Source: Lapidilactobacillus concavus DSM 17758
GTDB taxonomy: Bacteria; Bacillota; Bacilli; Lactobacillales; Lactobacillaceae
Length of the DNA: 40,099 nt
Assembly (NCBI RefSeq): GCF_001435835.1
Contig: NZ_AZFX01000059.1
Coordinates: 21,212 to 61,310 of the forward strand
Direction: 5' to 3'
In this document: piece by piece, positions 32,922 through 40,099 of the stretch
Numbering within the stretch: the stretch's first letter is position 1
Layout of the letters: every line of letters begins with the position of its first letter
Notes under the pieces: model-generated
The model's database searches: none
Told to the model about the DNA's origin: nothing
The model's input: only the letters and a program-made list of their open reading frames with translations
Made by a program: the position numbers and the translations under genes

Positions 32922-35043
32922 TTCCGCAATTTATCGACAACAAATCAAAGATAGTGAGATCAGTCAACTCAATCAATTGGATAATAACCTTGATCTCAAT
33001 CTGACGCATCTCGTTTCGCTCACACAACAAATGTCGATGGATCCAGAATTGATGTTGCGAAATCACAAGGTTGATCCTCTTCAGTATCAACAAGCCTTGC
33101 AACGTTATATCGGTGGAAACGTCTTGATCAAGCATCTCTACTTGTACTACAATCAAGATCCACAAGATCTTTATGCAAGCGATGGCACTTATGATGTGGA
33201 TGCAACACTTGCCAAGTACTCACTGCTATCCCCAGCGGATTTGTCGAATTCGGCGACGATGTTGCACACAAAATCGGCAAAACTTTATTTTATGTCTTCA
33301 CCTCATACGTCGAAAAATTTTGAGAGCTCACTTTCATTTTTTGTCCCTTTAATGTCCGCTGCCCAAGGCATCCCGTACGGCACTGTGATTATCGGCCTTG
33401 ATTCTGATCGTCTTCAAGAGATGTTGAATGGTCTCCAGAATCGTCAATCACAACGCGTTTTCCTCTTCAATCAGAATCGCGATGCCTATTTCTCAAGCGA
33501 TAATACCAAGTTACCCGTGCTGACGAATCCACCTGATTTCACTCGTGCGGCTGAAACTCAGTTTGCATTGAACGACGGCTATCTTCATGCTCGTGTTAAG
33601 AATCACTCTTACGGCTATTCGTTGCTTGCCATTCAAAAAAATAATTATAATTTATTGTCGTTGCGTTCTTCGATTTCCCAATTCGCGATCGTCAGCGTTG
33701 CCATCTTCATCATCGGTATTATTTCAATTCTAATCACTAATCGACGGCAATACGCCCCCATCAAGCAGATCGAAGCACTGGTCTGGAATCAACCGTCTAA
33801 AAACCGACACGGCGAAAACGAATTAGCTGACTTACAGCACTCGATTCGTTTATTCCTAAATGAATCCCGGGAGCTCAAGCAGAACGCTGCGGACCATCTT
33901 CCCTTCGTGCAAGAACATCTTATTCGCGAAAAGATCAAAGGACGCTTCGACCTTGAGACCATTAACCATATCGGTCAAAAAGCACAACTTGAATTCCCGT
34001 TTCAGCATTTTGTCATTGCACTCGCGCAATTAAAGGAAGTTCCTGCCGATACCAATCTTGATCAAACAATCTTGCAATTTAAATTTCTCAAAAACACCAA
34101 CTATTCTGTTCACGGTACCGAACAACTCACTTCACCACTTTTAGCCTTGGTCATCAACTTCAGTCATACCAATCAATTAAACGTTTATCTTGCAGATATT
34201 GTGAACCAACTCCATCAGCAAACTCGCATTGACTTTACATTGTTCGTTGGGGGCGCATATACGGACACGCAGAAACTGAATTATTCCTTTATTGAAGCAG
34301 TTACCACCTCCGAATCAGCCCACTTGAACGCCACAAACATTGTTTATTATCAGACGCCGATTAAGAACGAGCGACACATGGAAAAGCAACGCCATTTTTA
34401 CCCAGACCAAGAATTACAATTGAAAAATAGCCTTGAATCTGGCGATAGTGAAGTCGCAACGACCGTACTGCAAAAACTTTATACAGCAATTTTTGAAAGT
34501 AGTGCGTCAAATACCGTCGTTAACTTCAAAATCTATAATTTGATGTTACTGATCGTCAAAACTGGCACTCAAATCGGTGATCCCAGCTTCGCCGACTTAT
34601 TAAATTCGCTTTAGACACTTGCCAGCGTGACTAATCAGGGCGTCTATGAATTTCTGCAGAACCTCATCTTAGAGCTCACAGACTACGTCCAACAACGTGT
34701 GCATGAAAAGCAGTCCAGACTGAATCATGATCTATTTCAATACATTAATCAACATTTCACCAGTCATGACCTTTCATTACAACTTTTATCGAGTAAATTT
34801 TCTCTCTCAGTTTCGTATATCAGTCGCTTCATCAAAGAACGGAGCGGGAAAAATTTCACCAAATACATTCAGGACTTGCGTTTCACAAAAATCAAAAATG
34901 AGTTAGCGAATACGAGTTTGCCCATCAAAACAATCGTCGAACAGAATGGCTACTATGATCTCTCGAATTTTTCTCGCAAATTTAAGCTGGTAACAGGCAT
35001 CACACCTAGTCAATATCGTGCTCGCTCCCATGATGCTCAGTAA
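32791..35043 (+). pseudogene. Membrane-bound AraC-type regulator (YtdP-like), split by a stop codon
   Basis: The combined frame would encode 750 residues, close to Bacillus subtilis YtdP in size and layout. The order is: basic N terminus; first membrane helix (about residues 23-43, FSYLIVFVLPFVVFTLIWYL); extracellular sensor part (about 44-290); second helix (about 297-318); cytoplasmic linker; C-terminal AraC DNA-binding domain (about 650-748), ending DLSNFSRKFKLVTGITPSQYR. An in-frame TAG at 34612-34614 separates DLLNSL from TLASVTNQG. A single CAG to TAG change would explain it. Without readthrough the protein lacks its DNA-binding domain. The start at 32791 has no clear ribosome site and lies inside yesL. 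Confidence 0.85.
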
Positions 35044-35113
35044 TTACCTCTGATTTGATTTCATGTCAGATTGTTTCATGCTAAAATGGAGTCATTAGCA
35101 GAAGGGATTCGTT

Positions 35114-36004
35114 ATGGCAATCAAAAAAATTACTCAAGCGCAAAATTTTCTGAGTGCGCATGCGCAACTCTTCAGTTGCCCACTCTGTCATCAGGAAATG
35201 ATGGCAACAGATTCGGGACTCCGTTGTCCGGAGGGGCATCAATTCGATCTGTCGAAAAAAGGCACGCTGTATTTTTTGCAGCATCAGATCAAAACAGAAT
35301 ACGCCACAGAAATGTTGGCGGCGCGTGGTCGAATGATTCAGCGTGGGATTTTCAACCCAGTACTCGACTTAATTGGTCAGTGGTTACCAACCGATAGTGC
35401 GTTGACAATCGATGTGGGTTGCGGTGAAGGTGGGATGTTGGCCTATCTCGCCGATCATGGCGCCACGGGACCGAAAATAGGCTTCGATATTGCTAAAGAT
35501 GGGATTTATTTAGCTTCGCAACAAGCCACTGAAGATACTTTTTGGTGCATCGCAGATTTAACGAATCTTCCTTTCGCCGATCATTCTGCAGATACAATTC
35601 TAAACATTTTTTCTCCGTCACACTATGGTGAGTTTCGCCGTGTCTTGACACCTGAGGGCACATTTATCAAGGTCATTCCCGCGGCACATTACCTGCAGGA
35701 GTTGCGGCAGGGACTGTTCGCTGGTGAAACCAAAGCCAATTATTCCAACGAACCGGTCATGAATCACCTCGCCGAGGTCGCGACGATTATCCATCAAGAA
35801 GCCGTCAATTATCGCTTCTCATTGGCAGACGAATCGGCCTTTGCGGATCTACTCCAAATGTCACCGCTGGAGTGGCAAGCAAATCCAGAACAAGTTCAAG
35901 CATTGAAAACTGCCCCTTTTTCACGGATTACGATTGATCTACAGGTCGTTGAGTGCCGCCCCAAGTCATCGTTACCCCCTGCATCTCAAACATCTCTTAA
36001 CTAG
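35114..36004 (+). CDS. 23S rRNA (guanine-N1)-methyltransferase, RlmA type
   Basis: A 296-residue rRNA methyltransferase of the RlmA family, which modifies G745 or G748 in 23S rRNA. The N-terminal zinc finger has CPLCHQEM and CPEGHQFDLSKKG, so three Cys and one His. The SAM site is DVGCGEGGMLAYL. ADLTNLPFADHSADTILNIFSP is the family's acidic and NIFSP motif. AAGGG lies 7 bp before the ATG. Gram-positive members are RlmA(II)/TlrB, which target G748 and can influence tylosin sensitivity. The assignment between the two targets is not possible here. Confidence 0.9.
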   Translation: MAIKKITQAQNFLSAHAQLFSCPLCHQEMMATDSGLRCPEGHQFDLSKKGTLYFLQHQIKTEYATEMLAARGRMIQRGIFNPVLDLIGQWLPTDSALTIDVGCGEGGMLAYLADHGATGPKIGFDIAKDGIYLASQQATEDTFWCIADLTNLPFADHSADTILNIFSPSHYGEFRRVLTPEGTFIKVIPAAHYLQELRQGLFAGETKANYSNEPVMNHLAEVATIIHQEAVNYRFSLADESAFADLLQMSPLEWQANPEQVQALKTAPFSRITIDLQVVECRPKSSLPPASQTSLN

Positions 36005-36024
36005 AGCACTCGTCGGAGGTTCCC

Positions 36025-36684
36025 ATGAGAAAACAAGATCGACTCCTCATCACCGGTATCACGCTAAGCTTGCTGGTTGTGATTGGACTATTCAGTTGGG
36101 CATTGATCCACGATCATCAACAGCCTACCGCAAAAGTAGCCGTCGTGCACCAGGTGAATAAAAAACAAGATAAGACCGCTCAGCATCATTCACAGAAGAT
36201 TCAGACTGCGAAAAAAGCTGCTGCCAAAGTGACTCGCGCCCAACAGAAATTGCTCTGGAAAAAGCCAACTGGTGGCAAGTACCCAACGCTCAACACCAGC
36301 CATACTTTAAAATTAACGGTTTCACTCGATAAACAGCGTGTTTATTTAGATGATTTAACCAGTCAAGAGCGCCTCTACACGATGATTTGTTCTAGCGGAC
36401 TTAATCAGACCACCCCACAAGGAACCTACGCGATTCAAGAACGTGGTGACCACTTCTATAACAGCGCCTTGAACGAAGGCGCCAATTATTGGGTCTCGTG
36501 GCTGCATCATGGTGTTTATCTCTTCCATTCGATTCCCACTGATGTCAAGGGCAACTATGAAGCCGCTGAAGGTGAAAAGTTGGGACAGCCTGCTTCGCAT
36601 GGTTGCATCCGCCTTTCTATCCCTGATGCCAAGTGGCTCTACGATAAGATTCCACAAGGAACCACCGTCGTCGTCGGCGCATGA
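36025..36684 (+). CDS. L,D-transpeptidase (YkuD domain)
   Basis: A 219-residue exported enzyme. One helix (about residues 8-28) anchors it, a basic Lys/Gln/Ala-rich linker follows (about 40-80), and the YkuD catalytic domain spans about 95-219. The active site is SHGCIRLS with C194 and H192. YLFHSIPT and NYWVSW are also typical of the family. Such enzymes form 3-3 crosslinks or attach proteins to peptidoglycan. GGAGG precedes the ATG, which lies 20 bp after the methyltransferase stop, so the two genes probably share a transcript ending at 36698-36756. Confidence 0.92.
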   Translation: MRKQDRLLITGITLSLLVVIGLFSWALIHDHQQPTAKVAVVHQVNKKQDKTAQHHSQKIQTAKKAAAKVTRAQQKLLWKKPTGGKYPTLNTSHTLKLTVSLDKQRVYLDDLTSQERLYTMICSSGLNQTTPQGTYAIQERGDHFYNSALNEGANYWVSWLHHGVYLFHSIPTDVKGNYEAAEGEKLGQPASHGCIRLSIPDAKWLYDKIPQGTTVVVGA

Positions 36685-36697
36685 ACAAAAAAATAAA

Positions 36698-36756
36698 CGA
36701 CTAGCTAAAAGCTTAATTTCTGTTCAACACAGGATTTAAGCTTTTTTAGTTAGTCG
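36698..36756. terminator. Bidirectional terminator
   Basis: CGACTAGCTAAAAGCTTAA pairs with TTAAGCTTTTTTAGTTAGTC, with one or two mismatches, around a 19-nt loop. It lies between the convergent L,D-transpeptidase and DUF438 genes. The tail is less T-rich than usual. Confidence 0.65.
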
Positions 36757-36827
36757 TCAATCGTTGATGATAGTCAAATTAGGATTTATTTTAACTCGAG
36801 ATTGATTATTCGTCCGCCAATCCCGTT

Positions 36828-38420
36828 CTAGTCTTCCGAATCCAACCGACGTTCACCCTCGAGCTGTTGAATTCTAGTAATATCCTGGCTGACTTCCAAG
36901 CAACCGGCATACTCACCATCTTCGTCGTGCACCGCGAAATAACGGATATAAGCCTTGATGCCACGGAAATCAATCCAAAACTCGGCCTGATCACGGCTAC
37001 CTGCGTGAAAATCATCGAGAATCTTTTTGACCTTATCGTAACTTTTCGGTGGATGGCAATTAATAACCGCGCGGCCCACGACTGCCTTAGTTCGCGGAAA
37101 GATACGATGGCCATCGTCGGAGAACCAAGCCACATTATCGTTTGCATCAACGAAAGTCAGGTCGAGTGGCAAAATCTTGAAAATCCCAGTGAGCTCGGCC
37201 AAATTCAACGTGCCGTTATTAAAGTGAATTTCTGCGAGTCCATTGGCATCTAGCGCGAGTTTAGTCCGCTCATAGGCGGTTTTTGGTTGTTCAGAAAACA
37301 CCTTAGTCCACTCAGGACGACCCGTAGACGCAGAATCCGAAGACATCCCAGCTTTAAATTCAGCTATTTTTTCAGCGCGAATCTTGTCATCAATCACCGG
37401 CGTTTCCACAGGCATCGAGGCCCCAGGCTGCGAAGGCTTTTCGACTTGAACTGGTTTTGAGATCGTCGAAATTTTCTCCGAACCTGTTGATTTGGTCACA
37501 CCTTTTTTCACGCCGGCTCGTTTGTTGAGACGAGCCAAATCTTCCTGCTCTGCCAACGCCTTAGCAGCCTCATTCAACTCAGCTGCAATGGCTGGTACCT
37601 TTTTAGGCGTATTGGCATCTTTTTCGAGATCCGCCGTACTTGGTCGCCATGGTAAAGGCTGGGCGATCAAGGTGTAGCCAATATCGTCACTTTCCGAAGC
37701 AATCAAGCCCCAATCCGCAGCTGTAAAGACTTCATCGACCATTGGCAACATGATCTGTTCTTCTTTAAAGATCATTTCCATCACTTCTGTATTGACCTGC
37801 TCAATAGCAGCCTCAATCTCATATTTATCGGGGAGTGGCACCCGATTGACCAAGTCGTTGGCCGTCGCAATCAAGCCACGAATCTTATCATCGACGCCCC
37901 ACATCACTTTCGGTGGCGCAGTGATCCCATATTTGTCCATCAATGGAAAAATCGTGTTCTCCTTACGCGCATAATGTTTATCGATCGTGATCAAATCTTT
38001 GAGTGCCCGGCGAATTCGCGTCAAATATTGCGCGTCGGTGCCAGACTGCTGCCATTTTTTTAAACAGGGTAAAAGTTCGTCTTTGAGTAAAGATGTGATG
38101 ATCAAATTTTCCAGCTTCATCACCTGAACTGGGTGACCAGGTTGTTCTTGAACTGGATTGACCACATGATTGTCGGAGATTTTTCCTTTGAATACCGCCG
38201 CATGAACATTGCATAGATGCTGAATCTCCATTGGATTCAAGCCAGTGGCGATCAATGCTCGCTCTGCCGAAGTAATCTCGGAAACATCGACACTGGCGAA
38301 AGTCTGGTCAAAAATCGCCTTTGCTTCATCGAACGAGCCGCCTTGATGCAAAAGCTGCAAGATTTCAACGATTTTTTTCTGCCGATAAACGGCGCTGTGC
38401 TCTAATTCATTCTGACTCAT
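36828..38420 (-). CDS. DUF438-hemerythrin-PAS protein
   Basis: A 530-residue soluble, three-part protein. DUF438 covers about residues 1-80. A hemerythrin-like HHE region (about 95-245) has the ligand-bearing stretches HYARKENTIFP and KEEQIMLP. After a low-complexity basic and Ser/Pro-rich linker (about 280-370), a PAS domain covers about 390-520 (LDLTFVDANDNVAWFSDD and YIRYFAVHDEDGEYAGCLEVSQDITR). A di-iron centre and a PAS pocket suggest sensing or buffering of oxygen, nitric oxide or redox state; that is inference. GAGGTGG precedes ATG 38420. It overlaps the DUF1858 gene by 14 bp, so the two are translationally coupled. Confidence 0.88.
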   Translation of the reverse strand: MSQNELEHSAVYRQKKIVEILQLLHQGGSFDEAKAIFDQTFASVDVSEITSAERALIATGLNPMEIQHLCNVHAAVFKGKISDNHVVNPVQEQPGHPVQVMKLENLIITSLLKDELLPCLKKWQQSGTDAQYLTRIRRALKDLITIDKHYARKENTIFPLMDKYGITAPPKVMWGVDDKIRGLIATANDLVNRVPLPDKYEIEAAIEQVNTEVMEMIFKEEQIMLPMVDEVFTAADWGLIASESDDIGYTLIAQPLPWRPSTADLEKDANTPKKVPAIAAELNEAAKALAEQEDLARLNKRAGVKKGVTKSTGSEKISTISKPVQVEKPSQPGASMPVETPVIDDKIRAEKIAEFKAGMSSDSASTGRPEWTKVFSEQPKTAYERTKLALDANGLAEIHFNNGTLNLAELTGIFKILPLDLTFVDANDNVAWFSDDGHRIFPRTKAVVGRAVINCHPPKSYDKVKKILDDFHAGSRDQAEFWIDFRGIKAYIRYFAVHDEDGEYAGCLEVSQDITRIQQLEGERRLDSED

Positions 38421-38646
38421 GATCATCCACCTCAAATCCAGCTTGCTCAAGCTGTGCGATTAATTCTGACAAGGGAATTTGTTTCATCGCCGCGCCTTTA
38501 CGCAGCGTCATGAAACGACCGGCCGTCTTCAACAACGCAGGGCTCGTGACGCCATCTAAGCCTAAACCGACCATCACCGGAACCACCGCAGGAACTTCCT
38601 GGACGAGATTGTAAACGGGCAGATCGAGATCTATCACTTGCACCAT
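38407..38646 (-). CDS. DUF1858 domain protein
   Basis: A 79-residue protein made of one DUF1858 domain. It opens VQVIDLDLPVYNLVQEVPAV, and GLGLDGVTSPALLKTAGRFMTLRKGAAMK is the family's characteristic middle. In many anaerobes this domain is fused to or encoded beside DUF438/hemerythrin proteins, as here. Biochemical action is unknown. I use ATG 38646, with GAGG 7 bp upstream, over the ATG one codon earlier. Its 3' end overlaps the DUF438 start by 14 bp. Confidence 0.85.
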   Translation of the reverse strand: MVQVIDLDLPVYNLVQEVPAVVPVMVGLGLDGVTSPALLKTAGRFMTLRKGAAMKQIPLSELIAQLEQAGFEVDDHESE

Positions 38647-38754
38647 CATTCACCCTCACTTGTATTGATGATTCATTCTAACATGCGCAACACAAAAAAG
38701 CACCGGACAGTCAATAATGGTTATTTACGAATTATATTAGTTTAAGTAAGTTGT

Positions 38755-38767
38755 AATGTTCGCATAT
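38755..38767 (-). promoter_or_regulatory. PurR box-like site upstream of guaC
   Basis: Read on the minus strand, ATATGCGAACATT differs at one position from the Gram-positive PurBox AWWWCCGAACWWT. It sits just upstream of the guaC -35 box. A second, weaker GAAC match (ATCACCGAACAAA, 38803-38815) lies near the likely transcript start in the same orientation. This suggests purine control of guaC, but the match is short. Confidence 0.4.
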
Positions 38768-38770
38768 TAG

Positions 38771-38799
38771 TTGATATATTTTCTTATTTTTGTTACGAT
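38771..38799 (+). promoter_or_regulatory. Promoter of guaC
   Basis: TTGATA (38771-38776) and TACGAT (38794-38799) are separated by exactly 17 bp, in A/T-rich sequence, 40 bp before the guaC start codon. Confidence 0.65.
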
Positions 38800-38839
38800 A
38801 TCTTTGTTCGGTGATTAAATCCAAATAATAGGTGAAACC

Positions 38840-39817
38840 ATGAAAATTTTTGATTATGATGATATTCAACTGATTCCGCGGCGCTGTGTGATTGAAAGTC
38901 GCCACGAAGCAGACACATCCGTTCGACTAGGTCAATATGAATTCAAAATCCCAGTCGTTCCCGCCAATATGCAAACTGTAATCAACGAAGAAATTGCGAT
39001 TTGGCTAGCAAGTCATGGCTATTTCTACGTCATGCACCGATTTGAACCTGGTAAACGTGAAGCTTTCATTACTGAAATGCACGCGCGTAACCTCTATGCG
39101 TCTATTTCAGTCGGCGTTAAAGACGAGGAATACGCATTTATCGATCAACTAGTTGCACACCAGAGTCATCCTGAATTCGTCACAATCGATATTGCGCACG
39201 GCCATTCCGAGCGTGTGATCCGCATGATCCGTTATCTCAAGCGAGTCCTCCCTCATGCGTTCGTCATCGCGGGCAACGTCGGCACACCAGATGGGGTTCG
39301 CGACCTGGAACAAGCCGGTGCGGATGCGACGAAGGTTGGCATCGGGCCAGGACGCGCATGTATCACAAAAATCAAAACCGGTTTTGGTACCGGTGGTTGG
39401 CAACTTTCTGCTTTAGAATGGTGCCATTCCGTTGCGCGCAAGCCAATCATCGCCGATGGCGGCATTCGCACACACGGCGATATTGCCAAGTCGATTCGCT
39501 TCGGCGCTACCATGGTCATGATTGGCTCGATGCTAGCCGGATTCGAGCAGTCTCCTGGTGAGGAAGTTATCTCAGCCGGAAAGACTTACAAAGAATATTT
39601 TGGTTCAGCCTCCGAGCTACAAAAGCAGAGTCATCATCACGTTGAAGGCAAGCGTGTGCTAATTCCAATCAAAGGTGATCTCTATGATGAGTTAACGGAC
39701 ATTCAAGAGGATTTACAGTCTGCAATTTCCTATGCTGGAGGGCGCGAATTAGGGGCCTTGCGTGAGGTTGATTATGTTGTAGTGCCGAATACGATTTATA
39801 ATGGTGATCATGATTAG
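38840..39817 (+). CDS. guaC: GMP reductase
   Basis: A 325-residue TIM-barrel enzyme that converts GMP to IMP and ammonia with NADPH, in purine interconversion. The catalytic Cys is C174 in [20 protein letters not shown], which is the GuaC wording and separates it from IMP dehydrogenase, as does the lack of CBS domains. [10 protein letters not shown] near residue 44 and [20 protein letters not shown] are family motifs. AGGTGA lies 5-6 bp before the ATG. A good promoter and a PurBox-like site lie upstream. It appears to be a single-gene unit. With the deoxyribosyltransferase and deoxynucleoside kinase it points to an active purine salvage route. Confidence 0.95.
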   Translation: MKIFDYDDIQLIPRRCVIESRHEADTSVRLGQYEFKIPVVPANMQTVINEEIAIWLASHGYFYVMHRFEPGKREAFITEMHARNLYASISVGVKDEEYAFIDQLVAHQSHPEFVTIDIAHGHSERVIRMIRYLKRVLPHAFVIAGNVGTPDGVRDLEQAGADATKVGIGPGRACITKIKTGFGTGGWQLSALEWCHSVARKPIIADGGIRTHGDIAKSIRFGATMVMIGSMLAGFEQSPGEEVISAGKTYKEYFGSASELQKQSHHHVEGKRVLIPIKGDLYDELTDIQEDLQSAISYAGGRELGALREVDYVVVPNTIYNGDHD

Positions 39818-39836
39818 GGTTTGAGTCGTATTCAGC

Positions 39837-39978
39837 CCCGTCAGTCCGCTACACTTCTGTTGTTATCAGACCCGTCAGTCCACTGCGTATCTGTCAGGTC
39901 TTCAAACCCGTCAGTCCACTGCGTATCTGTCAGGTCTTCAAACCCGTCAGTCCACTGCGTATCTGTCAGGTCTTCAAA
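39837..39978. repeat. 36-bp tandem repeats
   Basis: CCCGTCAGTCCACTGCGTAT begins each of three identical 36-bp units at 39871, 39907 and 39943, and a fourth, partial unit starts at 39979. A diverged 34-bp unit (CCCGTCAGTCCGCTACACTT) precedes them at 39837. There are no unique spacers. The same CAGTCCGCTGCG wording occurs at 23276-23287 in island 2. Confidence 0.85.
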
Positions 39979-40099
39979 CCCGTCAGTCCACTGCGTGGAA
40001 AGTTGTTGCCTTCGCTTGTGGGGCCGGCTGCAGGTTTATTCGACTCGTGCTTCGCACTCGGCGAATAAATCTTCCGCCTTAAACATTAGCCTTCGTTTC
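39979..40099. repeat. Composite foldback module, island 4 (cut by window end)
   Basis: GGAAAGTTGTTGCCTTCGCT leads into GTGGGGCCGGCTGCAGG, then a hairpin closed by TTTATTCG (40036-40043) with CGAATAAA, then CTTCCGCCTTAAACATTAGC. The same order with a different inner hairpin occurs at 23288-23465. In reverse complement it occurs in island 1. The element runs off the right edge. Confidence 0.7.

Noticed and set aside
26715-35043. All lesions being sequencing errors
   Set aside because: Pure indel errors would not make the two in-frame stops, and no other gene in the window is affected. I still list read inspection as the deciding test.
39837-39990. 36-bp repeats as a CRISPR array
   Set aside because: The 36-bp period is filled completely by the repeat. 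There are no unique spacers and no cas gene in the window.

Overview
The window looks like chromosome of a low-to-mid GC Gram-positive lactic acid bacterium (Lactobacillaceae, Lactobacillus in the old broad sense). The protein families point that way: a DUF1827 protein, a purine deoxynucleoside kinase and a nucleoside deoxyribosyltransferase of the lactobacillus type, a RecX/DUF402 neighbourhood, a single-domain glutamate-cysteine ligase, and AGGAGG-type ribosome binding sites. At least four genes appear to start with TTG. I cannot name the species. I see no rRNA, tRNA, prophage, insertion sequence or CRISPR array.

Layout. 1-709: no gene; hairpins and a 313-bp foldback repeat. 710-6548: DUF1827 protein, release factor 3 (prfC), a CorC/HlyC-type membrane protein, an AI-2E family permease, a GNAT acetyltransferase and a membrane protein. 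6549-12974: a tiny membrane protein, alanine dehydrogenase, a secreted or anchored nuclease with a GyrI-like protein, a DUF402 phosphatase, RecX and RlmD. 13011-21835: DUF975 protein, deoxyribosyltransferase, RmlC-like epimerase, arylsulfotransferase-like protein, glutamate-cysteine ligase, and a large P-type ATPase followed by a 53-residue membrane protein. 21915-25995: methionine aminopeptidase, deoxynucleoside kinase, HD hydrolase and a CsbD-like protein, separated by repeat islands. 26199-35043: a VOC protein and then a carbohydrate locus. 35114-39817: RlmA-type methyltransferase, L,D-transpeptidase, a DUF438/hemerythrin/PAS protein with a DUF1858 partner, and GMP reductase. The last 260 bp is another repeat island.

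The carbohydrate locus has two divergent arms separated by only 64 bp. The left arm reads GH29 alpha-L-fucosidase, two ABC permeases and a sugar-binding lipoprotein. The right arm reads a membrane-anchored NTF2-like protein, a YesL-type membrane protein and a membrane-bound AraC regulator of the YtdP type. Five separate lesions (three frameshifts and two in-frame stops) hit four of the seven genes. Elsewhere in the window I found no broken gene. The locus looks like a fucoside-uptake system in early decay.

The least explained structure is a family of large nested palindromes in four intergenic islands (255-567, 22771-23590, 24655-24792, 39837-40099). They share flanking modules but carry different inner hairpins. 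They include a 236-bp tandem duplication of two alternating hairpins and a 36-bp tandem repeat. Differences between copies tend to keep the base pairing. This is the best candidate here for something undescribed.
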